Shown here piece by piece: positions 50,732 to 60,126 of a stretch of 64,000 bases of DNA. The position numbers and the translations under genes were made by a program. The notes under the pieces are model-generated. The model did no database searches, had not been told where the DNA came from, and worked only from the letters and a program-made list of their open reading frames with translations. The stretch covers positions 434,001 through 498,000 of the forward strand of contig NZ_WWCL01000002.1 in assembly GCF_009857835.1 (NCBI RefSeq). The letters are read 5' to 3'. This DNA comes from Duganella fentianensis. GTDB lineage: Bacteria; Pseudomonadota; Gammaproteobacteria; Burkholderiales; Burkholderiaceae_D. Every line of letters begins with the position of its first letter. Within the stretch, counting starts at the first letter, position 1.

Positions 50732-51436
50732 ATGATTGCACACACCGGTTCCGCCACTGGCACCATCAGCCTGCTGGGTGCCCAGCAAAACGAATTACTG
50801 CGCGCACTGTCGCGCGAAGAGCTGATCGCGCTGTTCTCCCATCTGGAACTGATGCCGCTGGCGGCGGGCAAACACCTGTTCGATGTGGGGCAGGAGCTCG
50901 ACAGCGCCTACTTTCCCACCAATGCCATCGTCTCGCTGCAATACGTGACGGAAGATGGCGGCGCCAGCGAGATTGCCGTAGTGGGGCGCGAAGGTGTGGT
51001 GGGCGTGTCGATGTATGAAGGCGAATGCGCCAACTGTACGGCCGTGGTGCAGACGGCCGGCTATGGCTACCGCATCCGCGCCGCCGTGCTGCGTACGGCG
51101 TTCTTTGATGGCGGTGCACTGGCGCAGCAGTTGATGCGCCATGCCAGCGCCCTGTTTGCCCAGCTGGCGCAGACGGTGGCGGGTGTACGCCACGGCAGCA
51201 TAGAACAGCGTCTGTGCCGCTGGCTGCTGGACCGGCTCGACCGTTCGATTTCCAACGAACTCAAAGTGACGCAGGAAATGATTGCCAGCCTGCTCGGTGT
51301 GCGGCGCGAAAGCATTACGGGTTGCGCCGGCAAATTGCAGGATGATGGCCTGATCGAATACCGGCGCGGCACGGTGGTGGTGCTGGACCGCAGTGCCGTC
51401 GAGCGGCGCGCCGGCAGCTGCTACGTCGCCAGCTGA
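50732..51436 (+). CDS. Crp/Fnr-family transcriptional regulator
   Basis: A 234-residue regulator. The cyclic-nucleotide-binding-like jelly roll covers residues 20-140 (LPLAAGKHLFDVGQELDSAY, EIAVVGREGVVGVSMY). A long dimer helix follows, then a winged helix-turn-helix with LKVTQEMIASLLGVRRESIT. It lacks the N-terminal four-cysteine Fe-S motif of FNR, so it is not itself the oxygen sensor. The family without assigned ligand is common in Burkholderiales and often adjoins stress genes. AGAGG precedes the ATG. Confidence 0.9.
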   Translation: MIAHTGSATGTISLLGAQQNELLRALSREELIALFSHLELMPLAAGKHLFDVGQELDSAYFPTNAIVSLQYVTEDGGASEIAVVGREGVVGVSMYEGECANCTAVVQTAGYGYRIRAAVLRTAFFDGGALAQQLMRHASALFAQLAQTVAGVRHGSIEQRLCRWLLDRLDRSISNELKVTQEMIASLLGVRRESITGCAGKLQDDGLIEYRRGTVVVLDRSAVERRAGSCYVAS

Positions 51437-51442
51437 ACTGGC

Positions 51443-53563
51443 TTAGAAGCGCCGGCTCAGGGTAGCGCGCAGCGAGCGGGCTTCGATGGGATGGAAATGC
51501 ACATCGCTGACGGCCTGCGCCTCGCCCTGCAGGCGCGAAGCATAGTAGTAGTCGATGGCGGAATCGCGCCGGTTGGTCAGATTGTAGGCTTCCAGTTCGA
51601 GTCGTAGCTGTTTGCTGAGTTTCCAGCCCATACGGCCATTCAGTGTCATGCTGCTGCGCGAGCGCACGCTGTTATCTTCCGTCAGCGGGCGCGGGCCGAA
51701 GTAGCGCAGTTTGAGCGCGGCCGAATACGGCCCGCCATTATCCACGCTGATGGCCAGCTGCCCCGTGCCTTCGATGGCGCCGGCTATCCGGTCGTCCGGC
51801 GCGGCCACGCCGCGCGAACGCGCCCGCGCATACGCCAGATCGAGATCGATGGAGAGCCAGCGCAGCGGCTGGTAGTAGTGCGACAGTTCGATGCCGTAGC
51901 GGCGGCTCGGCGGTCCCGCCTCGGTAGTACCGGCATCGCCGACGAAGCTCAGTTCCGAATCGAAGTCCAGCCGGTATAGCGATACCACGCTTTGCAGGCC
52001 GGGTAGCCAGTTGCTGCGAGCGCCCAGTTCCAGTCCGCGCGAGCGCACCAGCGGCGTGACGCGATCGGCCTGCGCGCCGCTGGCCGGATCGACGTGCAGC
52101 GTGGTGCCGCGCGCATCATTGCTGTGGAAGCCTTGGCCGGCATTGGCGTAGAACTCGCTGTGCTGCCACGGGCTGTAGACCAGATTCACACTGGGGCTGA
52201 GCAGATGGTCGTCCGCCTTGCCGCTATTGGCGGCGCGGTCGCTGCGTACATCGTAGCGGTAGTAATCGAAGCGCGCGCCGGCCGTGCTGCGCAGGCTGTC
52301 GCTCCAGCGCGTCAGCTGCTGCAGATACAGGGCGGCGCTGGATTCAACGATGTGATCCTGCCGCGTGACGGCCAGCGTCTGGCGCGCCTGCGTGCGCAGC
52401 AGGGCGTTGTAGATATTGTCGTTCTGTAGCTGCAGGCCTAGTGTGGTGGTGCTGCTGATGCTGCCGCTGCTGCCGTGCTGGTGCCAGCTCTGGCTGGCCT
52501 GCAGGCCGCTAGTCACGCGTTTATCGGGCTGGGCAAACTGGTCGCCGTGCAGCGGGTCTGCCATGAAATAGGTGAAGTTGGAATACAGCGCGAGCTGGCT
52601 GGCGATCAGGTAGGCGCTGACGCTGCTGGCGCTATCGTCGCTGCTGCGGCGCCAGCCGCCGGACAGGCTGTAGCGGTGCGCGCTGCCGCCGTCGCTCGGG
52701 TCTATGCCGTCGTAGCGGCCCAGCGTGCCGGTTTGCACGGCGCGCAGCGGTATCTGGTCGGTGGCGTTCCAGTTGCCGCGGTAGAGCATCAGGCCGGCAT
52801 GGAAGCCATTGCTGGCATAGCCTTCGCTGTAGCGCAGCACGGCATTGAGTTTCTGGTAGTCGTCCGGACGCGTGTAGGGGCCATCATTGTGCTGCAGTTC
52901 CAGCGCGTACAGCAGGCTGCCCTGAGCGGTGCCCCGTTCGATATCGACGGAGTCGGCCAGCAAAGTGCGGGCATAGCCAGTCTGCCCGCCCGTGATACTG
53001 GCCACGCCTTGCAGCAGGCGGCTGGCATACTGCACCGAGACGGCGCCGGCCGAAGCGAAATCGCCTTCTGTCGCCGAATACGGGCCTTTTTTGTAGTCCA
53101 GCCGCACGGCCAGTTCGGGGATCAGGAAATTCAGATCGGTCCAGCCCTGACCGTGGGCATGGCTGCGCTGGTTGACGGGCATATCGTCCACCGTGGTGCG
53201 CAGGTCGGTACCGTGATCGAGATTGAAGCCGCGCAGATAGAACTGGTTGGCCTTGCCTTCGCCGCTATGCTGGCTGACGATCAGGCCCGGTGTGGCTTCC
53301 AGCATTTCGGCCGCGCGATACACGCTGCGCTGGGCCAGTTCCTGCTGGCCTATGCTGCCCATGCTGGCTGCATCGGCTACGCCGAGCGGGTTGCTGCGGC
53401 TGCCATCGACCAGCACGCGCTGCATTACTAGATCGTCGGCCAGCGCCGTGCTGCTCAGTGTTAGGGCTACGGCGATGGCCAGTGTGGCCGGACTAGCGGA
53501 CTTCCAGCTGGACGTGCTGCTGGTCGAAGATAAGCGTCTGGACGGGGCCATCGGTCTGTACAT
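51443..53563 (-). CDS. TonB-dependent receptor (peptidase-linked operon)
   Basis: A receptor of about 706 residues. The plug region has EMLEATPGLIVSQHSGEGKA, FYLRGFNLDHGTDLRTTVDD and MPVNQRSHAHGQGW, a motif set of the COG1629/4771-type receptors sometimes linked to metal or peptide uptake. The barrel ends SLRATLSRRF. The start is uncertain: ATG codons at 53563 and 53551 both lie inside the preceding gene (overlap of 59-71 nt), and neither has a good ribosome site. The signal helix is SPATLAIAVALTLSSTALAD. It is third gene of an operon with an M1 peptidase and a DUF6702-like protein. Confidence 0.88.
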   Translation of the reverse strand: MYRPMAPSRRLSSTSSTSSWKSASPATLAIAVALTLSSTALADDLVMQRVLVDGSRSNPLGVADAASMGSIGQQELAQRSVYRAAEMLEATPGLIVSQHSGEGKANQFYLRGFNLDHGTDLRTTVDDMPVNQRSHAHGQGWTDLNFLIPELAVRLDYKKGPYSATEGDFASAGAVSVQYASRLLQGVASITGGQTGYARTLLADSVDIERGTAQGSLLYALELQHNDGPYTRPDDYQKLNAVLRYSEGYASNGFHAGLMLYRGNWNATDQIPLRAVQTGTLGRYDGIDPSDGGSAHRYSLSGGWRRSSDDSASSVSAYLIASQLALYSNFTYFMADPLHGDQFAQPDKRVTSGLQASQSWHQHGSSGSISSTTTLGLQLQNDNIYNALLRTQARQTLAVTRQDHIVESSAALYLQQLTRWSDSLRSTAGARFDYYRYDVRSDRAANSGKADDHLLSPSVNLVYSPWQHSEFYANAGQGFHSNDARGTTLHVDPASGAQADRVTPLVRSRGLELGARSNWLPGLQSVVSLYRLDFDSELSFVGDAGTTEAGPPSRRYGIELSHYYQPLRWLSIDLDLAYARARSRGVAAPDDRIAGAIEGTGQLAISVDNGGPYSAALKLRYFGPRPLTEDNSVRSRSSMTLNGRMGWKLSKQLRLELEAYNLTNRRDSAIDYYYASRLQGEAQAVSDVHFHPIEARSLRATLSRRF

Positions 53564-54005
53564 TGACGGTATTTTTCTGCGCCGGCTGGAAGTCGATCAG
53601 CACGGTGTTGTGAATGCGGGTGGCCGGTGCCAGCTTGCGGCCGGCGATTTCCTGATAGATGGTGACGCTATCTGCATCGGCCTTCACGCCCAGCCATTCT
53701 AGCGGCAGGCGCCGGCCGCCGGCATCCTCCAGATAGAACTGGCGTTCGACATATTTGCGGATGGCCGCTTCGCTGTCCGGCTGGCCCAGATCGAGATTGC
53801 GGCCATACAGATCGGTGAGCAGGGTGGCCAGATCGTGCGCCGTGTAAGTGTGCACGATCTCGGTGTTGCCGCTGCGGGCGTTATAGCGGATGTCGGCCAG
53901 CCCCATGTGAAAGTTGTGGGCTGCCGCGCTGCTCGCCGCCAGCAGCCCGCCAGCCAGCAACAGGGTGCTGGCCAGCAGGCTCAGAGCCGGTAGACGCCGT
54001 TTCAT
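53493..54005 (-). CDS. DUF6702-like exported protein
   Basis: A 170-residue exported protein with a signal peptide (LSLLASTLLLAGGLLAASSA). The mature sequence HNFHMGLADIRYNARSGNTE followed by IVHTYTAHDLATLL matches the DUF6702 pattern (H-x-F/Y-x-S/G-x-x-x-I-x-YN, then a di-acidic or AHDLE segment). The function is unknown. It overlaps the M1 peptidase gene upstream by 4 nt and the receptor downstream, so all three should be made together. Confidence 0.75.
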   Translation of the reverse strand: MKRRLPALSLLASTLLLAGGLLAASSAAAHNFHMGLADIRYNARSGNTEIVHTYTAHDLATLLTDLYGRNLDLGQPDSEAAIRKYVERQFYLEDAGGRRLPLEWLGVKADADSVTIYQEIAGRKLAPATRIHNTVLIDFQPAQKNTVNVQTDGPVQTLIFDQQHVQLEVR

Positions 54006-56380
54006 TCGCTGGCAGCTTCCTTGCTGTCTTTGCCGTCTTTGCCGTCCTTGGTCTTGAGCGGGGTATTGAAGTCGCGCATCAGATTGTTGCGGTCACGCTC
54101 GGTCTTGAACAGCTCCACGCGCGACTGGGTGACTTTACGCGGCCAGCTATTGTTGCTGGTGTCGATGTCGGCCGTTTCCCAGTACGGGTCCTGGGTCAGG
54201 CTTACCATGGGCTCGTCCGTGACGATCAGCTTGGTGATCTTCCTGGGCGAGTAGCGCCAGACTTCGGCCGGAATACGCTCGACGTATTTCTTGCCGCTCT
54301 TCAGTTCGATTTCCAGTATCAGCGGCATGACCAGACCGCCGAGGTTGGAGAAGTCCACCAGATACAGGTGCTTGCCCTGATCCAGCAGCGCTTTTTCCCA
54401 GGGCTCGAGCTTCTCGACCGCTTCCGCATAGGTGTTGCGGTCCTTGTTGGTGACGGTGAATTCGTCATGGTCGTTGTAGAAGTCCTTCAGTTCCGGATGG
54501 CTGTCCAGACGCTTGGGCAGGTCCTTGTTGCGCTGTTCGGAGACCGAGACAGGCTGGGCGTCTTTCTGGGCCTTCTTCCAGGCTTTCTCTTTTTCCGGAT
54601 CCTTGGTGCTCACGCCGTATTCGCTGATGCCGTCTATGCTGATATCGACCGGATCGGTGGTGTAGAACCAGCCGCGCCAGAACCAGTCGAGGTCCGTGCC
54701 GGACGCATCTTCCATGGTGCGGAAGAAGTCGGCCGGGGTAGGGCGCTTGAACTTCCAGCGGCGTGCGTATTCCTTGAAGGCGTGGTCGAACAGTTCACGG
54801 CCCAGAATGGTTTCGCGCAGGATGTTCAGGCCGGTGGCCGGTTTGGCATAGGCGTTGTTCCCGAACTGCAGCAGCGATTCGGAATTGGTCATGATGGGCA
54901 CCTGATTCTGGCTGCGCATGTAGTCGACGATGTTGCGCGGCTCGCCACGGCGCGACGGGTAGTTGTCTTCCCATGCCTGCTCGGCCAGATACTGCACGAA
55001 GGTGTTCAGGCCTTCATCCATCCAGGTCCACTGGCGCTCGTCCGAGTTGATGATCATCGGGTAGTAGTTGTGACCGACTTCGTGGATGATCACGCCGATC
55101 AGACCGTATTTGGTCTGCTGCGACCAGGTCAGCTCGCCCGTCTTCTTGTCCTTGCTGGGGCGCGGGCCGTTGAAGGAAATCATCGGGTATTCCATGCCGC
55201 CCACGGGGCCGTTGACGGAGATCGCAGTCGGATACGGATAGCCGAAGCTGAACTTGTTGTACTGCTCGATGGTGTGGATGATGGCCTGGGTACTGTACTT
55301 GCCCCACAGCGGATTGCCTTCTTTAGGATAGTAGGACATGGCCATCAGGTTGCTGCCGTCTTTCTTGTAGCCCTGCGCATCCCAGATGAATTTGCGGCTG
55401 GAAGCCCAGGCAAAGTCGCGCACATTGGCAGCCTTGAAGTGCCAGGTCTTGGACGCTTTGCTGACCGACTTCTCGGCTTTTTCCGCTTCTTCCTGCGTCA
55501 CGATGACGACCGGCGCGCTGGCCGTGCGGGCTTTGTTAAAGCGCTCGCGCTGGGCCGCCGTCAGCACTTCGCCCACATTCTGCAGTTCGCCGGTAGCCGC
55601 CACCACGTGGTCGGACGGTACTGTCAGCTGTACATCGTAGTCGCCGAATTCCAGCGTGAATTCGCCCGAACCGAGGAACTGCTTGTGCTGCCAGCCCATC
55701 ACGTCGTAATAGGCGGCCATGCGCGGGAACCACTGGGCGATCTCGAACAGGTCGTTCTTGTCTTCCTCGAAGTGCTCGTAGCCGGAGCGGCCACCCAGCA
55801 CCTTCTGTTCGTTGATGTTGTAGGACCAGTCGATATTGAAGGCATAGCTCTGGCCCGGCTTGAGCGGGGTGGGCAGGTCGATGCGCATCATGGTGCGGTT
55901 GATGACGTATTTCAGCGGCTGGCCGCCGGCCGTAACGGCCTTGATATTGAAGCCGCCGTCGAAATCGATACCGGCCAGGATGCTGCGCATGCCTTCGAAC
56001 TTGAAGCCGTCTTCCGCCGTACGGCCCTTGGCCCAGGCTTCACGCGAAGGCTGGGTCAGCATCTTGCGCGCATCGGAATCCTTTTTGTAGATGTTCTGGT
56101 CCAGCTGCACCCACAGATAGCTGAGGGTGTCGGGCGAATTATTGTGGTAGCGGATCTGCTCGCTGCCGCTGATGGCGCGCTTGCTTTCGTCCAGCGTGGC
56201 GCGGATGGTGTAGTCGGCACGCTGCTGCCAGTAGGCGGCGCCGGGCGCACCGGAAGCCGTGCGGTAGGTATTCGGAGTAGGGAGGACTTCGTCGAGCTGA
56301 CGGAATTTATCGTCGAAAGGTTCGGCCGCGTAGGCGGAAACCGTCAGGCACAGGGCCAGATAGCCAAAAGTCTTGCGCAT
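54002..56380 (-). CDS. Exported M1-family zinc metallopeptidase
   Basis: A 792-residue aminopeptidase-like enzyme with a signal peptide (TFGYLALCLTVSAYAAE). The gluzincin motif HEVGHNYYPM begins the HExxH-x18-E pattern, completed by the Glu of TWMDEGLNTF. A Gly-rich substrate loop is visible in VNGPVGGMEYPMISF (GGMEY stands for GAMEN). The C-terminal tail is Lys/Asp-rich (KTKDGKDGKDSKEAASE). It probably trims peptides in the periplasm or outside. It is the first gene of the operon with the DUF6702-like protein and TonB receptor. Confidence 0.93.
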   Translation of the reverse strand: MRKTFGYLALCLTVSAYAAEPFDDKFRQLDEVLPTPNTYRTASGAPGAAYWQQRADYTIRATLDESKRAISGSEQIRYHNNSPDTLSYLWVQLDQNIYKKDSDARKMLTQPSREAWAKGRTAEDGFKFEGMRSILAGIDFDGGFNIKAVTAGGQPLKYVINRTMMRIDLPTPLKPGQSYAFNIDWSYNINEQKVLGGRSGYEHFEEDKNDLFEIAQWFPRMAAYYDVMGWQHKQFLGSGEFTLEFGDYDVQLTVPSDHVVAATGELQNVGEVLTAAQRERFNKARTASAPVVIVTQEEAEKAEKSVSKASKTWHFKAANVRDFAWASSRKFIWDAQGYKKDGSNLMAMSYYPKEGNPLWGKYSTQAIIHTIEQYNKFSFGYPYPTAISVNGPVGGMEYPMISFNGPRPSKDKKTGELTWSQQTKYGLIGVIIHEVGHNYYPMIINSDERQWTWMDEGLNTFVQYLAEQAWEDNYPSRRGEPRNIVDYMRSQNQVPIMTNSESLLQFGNNAYAKPATGLNILRETILGRELFDHAFKEYARRWKFKRPTPADFFRTMEDASGTDLDWFWRGWFYTTDPVDISIDGISEYGVSTKDPEKEKAWKKAQKDAQPVSVSEQRNKDLPKRLDSHPELKDFYNDHDEFTVTNKDRNTYAEAVEKLEPWEKALLDQGKHLYLVDFSNLGGLVMPLILEIELKSGKKYVERIPAEVWRYSPRKITKLIVTDEPMVSLTQDPYWETADIDTSNNSWPRKVTQSRVELFKTERDRNNLMRDFNTPLKTKDGKDGKDSKEAASE

Positions 56381-56538
56381 AGTTTGTATTTCCTATGTTT
56401 ACCCAAAGAAAAAAAGCTAGTGTATAGCAATCTTTCCAAGATTAACTGGCTGATACAATAAAATACAAACTAAGTCACAGTGGGGATGATGCCCGGGTCC
56501 GGCCCCGCTACGGGCGCGGACGCGGGCAGCGGCGCTAG

Positions 56539-58209
56539 TTATTGCAGCGATTCCGTCAGCACGCGACCTTCTGCACCAGCCGGCGGGCGCACGCGCAGCA
56601 GGTGGGCCAGCGTAGGCGCAATGTCCACCACTTCGGCATACTGGCCGTAGGCACCCGGCTTAATCCAGCGTTTGCCCATGATCAGCAGGGGAACGTTGGT
56701 GTCATAGGCGTAAGGCGAGCCGTGCGAGGTGCCGCTGCTGCCCGTACCGAAGTACCAGTAAGGCTTGGTGACCACCATCAGGTCGCCCGACGCTTCGCGG
56801 TTCCAGGCGCGGCGCATCAGGGTGGCCATGCGGGTGGTGTTGGCAGCGCCGCTTTCCAGCTGGGTGCGGGTGTAGGTTTCGACGATGCCTTTCTGCGCCA
56901 GCAGGAAGCGGGCCGCAGCTGTTTCTACTTCCTCGCGTTTCAGGCCGCTTTTTTCGATCTGCTGGTAATCGAGGTGGATGTTGGGCAGCGACCATGCACC
57001 CAGCAGCCTGGCGCCGCCGAATTTGTCGCTCAGGTGCTTGTCCAGTGCTTTCATCATGGCGCTGCCGTCGATGCGTTCGGCGTCGATGTGCTGGGTACGG
57101 GAGAATTCCGGCGTGTTGGGGAAGCCGTGATCGGCCGTCAGCACCACCAGCACATTGTCCATGCCTACGCGCTTATCGAGGTAGTTGAAGAATTCGGCCA
57201 GCATGCGGTCGACCCGCTGCAGGTGGTCGTGCGACAGCTTGCTTTCGGGGCCGAAGGCGTGGTTCACATAATCGTGTGCCGACAGGCTGACGCCCAGCAG
57301 ATCGGGCACACCGGCCGGATTGCGGCCCAGATTTTCGCCTTCCACGGCGGCGCGCGCGAAGTCCAGCGTCAGCTGGTCGAGATAGGGGCCGGTCTTCAGC
57401 AGGTTGTAGTAGTCGGCATCGATATTGCCGCTTTCGCTGTAGTAGCTGAACGGCAGGCGGTTATGCGTGCCGGCCTTGACCTGATTCAGTTCTTCCGGTG
57501 CGTCGCCGGCATAGGCGGCGGCTGGCAGCAGCGGCGCCCAGGTCTTGCCGTAGTAGCGGTCCTGCGGCTTGCCGGCCTGATACTGCTGCACCCAGGCCGG
57601 ATGCTGCTGCATATAGTAGCTGCTGCTGGCGAAGTTGCCGGTCTTGTCCATGTACATATACGCCGTACCGGTCTTGCCGGCCAGCAGAATCGCGCCGCGG
57701 TCCTTGCCCGATACGGCCACCACCTTGGACTGGCCGCCCGTGGCATAGCGCAGCTGGTCGCCCAGCGTATCGACTTTCAGGCGGGTTGGTGCCGTGCCGT
57801 CGCTAGGCTTGGTTTCTTCGTTCAGGTAATGGTAGTTGGTGTCTTCCGTGCAGTAGACCGATTTGCCCGTCTGCGGATCGATCCAGTTATTGCCGATGAT
57901 GCCGTGCACATAGGGGTAGGCGCCTGTCAGCACGGCGCTGTGGCCGATGGCGGTAACGGTGATGCCATGCGCCTGATGGGCGTTGTTGAAGGAGGCGCCC
58001 TGTTCGAGCATGCGGCGCAGACCGCCCTGACCGAACTGCTCGCGGTAGCGCAGCACCTGCTCGTTGGGCAGGCCATCAACCACCAGCACCACCACCAGCT
58101 TGGGCTGGGCAGGATGGGCTGCGGTGGCCGGGGCAGCGTGGATGGCGAGAGGTTGTGCCAGCAGGGCGCTGGCAAGGACGAGGGCAGGCAGGGACAGTTG
58201 CTTGATCAT
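56539..58209 (-). CDS. Exported alkaline phosphatase-superfamily enzyme (PafA-like)
   Basis: A 556-residue periplasmic phosphatase or phosphodiesterase. The signal peptide is LPALVLASALLAQPLAIHA. The first metal Asp is in VVLVVDGLPNEQ, and the nucleophile is probably the Thr in HGITVTAIGHSAVLTG, the arrangement of PafA-type enzymes rather than the Ser of PhoA. Further metal ligands are DLLGVSLSAHDYVNHAFG, VVLTADHGFPNTPE and GSSGTSHGSPY. No PHO box is seen upstream, so phosphate control is not shown. A single gene. Confidence 0.9.
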   Translation of the reverse strand: MIKQLSLPALVLASALLAQPLAIHAAPATAAHPAQPKLVVVLVVDGLPNEQVLRYREQFGQGGLRRMLEQGASFNNAHQAHGITVTAIGHSAVLTGAYPYVHGIIGNNWIDPQTGKSVYCTEDTNYHYLNEETKPSDGTAPTRLKVDTLGDQLRYATGGQSKVVAVSGKDRGAILLAGKTGTAYMYMDKTGNFASSSYYMQQHPAWVQQYQAGKPQDRYYGKTWAPLLPAAAYAGDAPEELNQVKAGTHNRLPFSYYSESGNIDADYYNLLKTGPYLDQLTLDFARAAVEGENLGRNPAGVPDLLGVSLSAHDYVNHAFGPESKLSHDHLQRVDRMLAEFFNYLDKRVGMDNVLVVLTADHGFPNTPEFSRTQHIDAERIDGSAMMKALDKHLSDKFGGARLLGAWSLPNIHLDYQQIEKSGLKREEVETAAARFLLAQKGIVETYTRTQLESGAANTTRMATLMRRAWNREASGDLMVVTKPYWYFGTGSSGTSHGSPYAYDTNVPLLIMGKRWIKPGAYGQYAEVVDIAPTLAHLLRVRPPAGAEGRVLTESLQ

Positions 58210-58438
58210 GGGCAGTGGTTGTAGGTTTTAAAGATAAAGCGGCACATAGCGTATCACGTTGTGGCGCAAATGTTAGCCTCCACTTGTGACGGCAGGATGA
58301 CAAGCCGGCTCAGGCCAGACAGGACGGCCTGCTGCTGCGCTCATCGCCGGCACCTCTGTGCTGTGTCAACCGCCGGGCGCGGCGGCGCAGTATCGTCGGC
58401 TTAGCCTGAGTGCAGGTCTAAAATCCGAGGAGCCCGCC

Positions 58439-59998
58439 ATGCCGACCATCAGCCTACCCCGTATTCTGCCAGGCAGCGCACAGTCTGCCGTGCCCGGTGC
58501 ACGTGCGCTGGGTCCGGTCGATGGCACGCTGCCGCTGGAGATCACCCTGCGCCTGCGCGCCGCCGTCACCGATGCGAACGACGATGCGGCCGCGCGCGGC
58601 GATCAGCTGCCGCGCCAGCGCGTGTACCTGAGCCGCAGCCAGTGCGCGCAAGCCCATGGCGCCAGCGAAGCCGATATTGTGCGGGTGCGTGAGTTTGCCG
58701 CCAGCAAAGGGCTGCACATGCTGTCGTCCAGTGTGGCCCAGCGCCGCGTGGTGCTGTCCGGCACGGCGCAGCAGATGGCGCAGCTGTTCGGCGCCCAGCT
58801 GCAGCAATACCAGACCGGTGACGGCAGCTTCCGTGGCCGCACGGGCGAACTCACGGTGCCCGCCGAGCTGGCCGATGTGGTGGAAGGGGTGTTCGGGCTG
58901 GACGACCGGCCCATCGCCACACCGCGCTTTCGCCAGCGCGCGGCGCAGAATCCGGCTGCAGGGCCCTTCCCTGTGGCCTACACGCCACCGCAGCTGGCGC
59001 AGATGTACCAGTTTCCGCCCGGACTGGACGGCAGCGGCCAGTGCATAGGTCTGATCGAACTGGGTGGCGGCAGCCGTGCGGCCGACCTGCGCGCCTATTT
59101 CAAATCGCTGGGACTGAAAGCGCCACGGGTGCGCAGCATCGCCATTGATCACGGCGCCAACCGGCCCGGCCATGATGCCAGTGCCGATATCGAAGTAATG
59201 CTGGACATCGAAATTGCCGGTGCGCTGGCGCCCGGTGCGCAGATCGCCGTGTATTTCGCGCCGAATAGCGAGCGGGGTTTTCTCGATGCCGTCACGGCTG
59301 CCGTGCACGACGATGTGCACAAGCCGTCCATCATTTCCATCAGCTGGGGCGCGCCCGAATCAGCCTGGACCGAGCAGGCCATGGGGGCCATCGAGCAGGT
59401 CTTCGGTCTGGCCGCCAGCATGGGCGTGACCATTCTGTGCGCGGCCGGTGATAACGGTGCCACCGATGGCGTGGCGGATGGCGATCTGCATGTGGATTTT
59501 CCTGCCTCCGCACCCCATGCGCTGGCCTGCGGCGGCACCCGTATCGCCGTCTATCCCGATTGCGAACTGTGCGAGGTGGTGTGGAATGGCGGGCCGGCGC
59601 TGGCTTCAGGCGGCGGCTACAGCCGCTATTTCAGCCGCCCCGGCTATCAGGCCACGCTGGCCGGTACGGCGAATTTCCGTGGTCTGCCCGATGTGACGGG
59701 CCATGCCGATCCGGCCAGCGGTTATTGCATACGGGTCAATGGTCAGGAGCAGATCGTGGGCGGTACCAGCGCCGTCGCGCCGCTGTGGGCTGGCTTGCTG
59801 GCGCGTATCAACCAGCAACTGGGCTATCCGGTCGGCTTTCTGCACCCGCTGCTGTATGGCGCGCTGCGCGGGCAGGGCGCCACGCGCGATGTGGCGCAGG
59901 GAACGAACGGGGCCATGGCGGCCGTGCCGGGCTGGGATGCCGGTAGCGGCTGGGGCAGCCCCGTGGGCGGGCGGCTGTTACAGCTGCTCAGCGCCTGA
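58439..59998 (+). CDS. S53 (sedolisin/kumamolisin) peptidase with pro-domain
   Basis: A 519-residue acid-type serine-carboxyl peptidase. The pro-domain is about 25-165 (LPLEITLRLRAA ... SGTAQQMAQLFGAQLQQYQT). In the catalytic domain, Glu and Asp of the triad are in DIEVMLDIEIAGALAP, oxyanion Asp is in CAAGDNGATDG, and Ser is in GGTSAVAPLWAG. The C-terminal Ca site is GWDAGSGWGSP. No signal peptide is evident at the start chosen (ATG 58439, GAGGAG 8 nt upstream), as is often true of this group; its export route is unclear. Confidence 0.92.
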   Translation: MPTISLPRILPGSAQSAVPGARALGPVDGTLPLEITLRLRAAVTDANDDAAARGDQLPRQRVYLSRSQCAQAHGASEADIVRVREFAASKGLHMLSSSVAQRRVVLSGTAQQMAQLFGAQLQQYQTGDGSFRGRTGELTVPAELADVVEGVFGLDDRPIATPRFRQRAAQNPAAGPFPVAYTPPQLAQMYQFPPGLDGSGQCIGLIELGGGSRAADLRAYFKSLGLKAPRVRSIAIDHGANRPGHDASADIEVMLDIEIAGALAPGAQIAVYFAPNSERGFLDAVTAAVHDDVHKPSIISISWGAPESAWTEQAMGAIEQVFGLAASMGVTILCAAGDNGATDGVADGDLHVDFPASAPHALACGGTRIAVYPDCELCEVVWNGGPALASGGGYSRYFSRPGYQATLAGTANFRGLPDVTGHADPASGYCIRVNGQEQIVGGTSAVAPLWAGLLARINQQLGYPVGFLHPLLYGALRGQGATRDVAQGTNGAMAAVPGWDAGSGWGSPVGGRLLQLLSA

Positions 59999-60126
59999 GC
60001 AAATCGATGGGACGCGGAATTGATTGTGAAAATGCACACTAATGGAGCAAAAAATGAGAATATGTGCCCCTAAGGATTTGTTCAGCTAGCTGGCCGGCGG
60101 GTTGCGGCCATTTTGTGGGGGCACCT

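Noticed and set aside
60031..60088. Tiny open frames (11-13 codons) before the efflux operon as a leader peptide
   Set aside because: No run of regulatory codons or attenuator hairpin was seen; they are likely chance frames.
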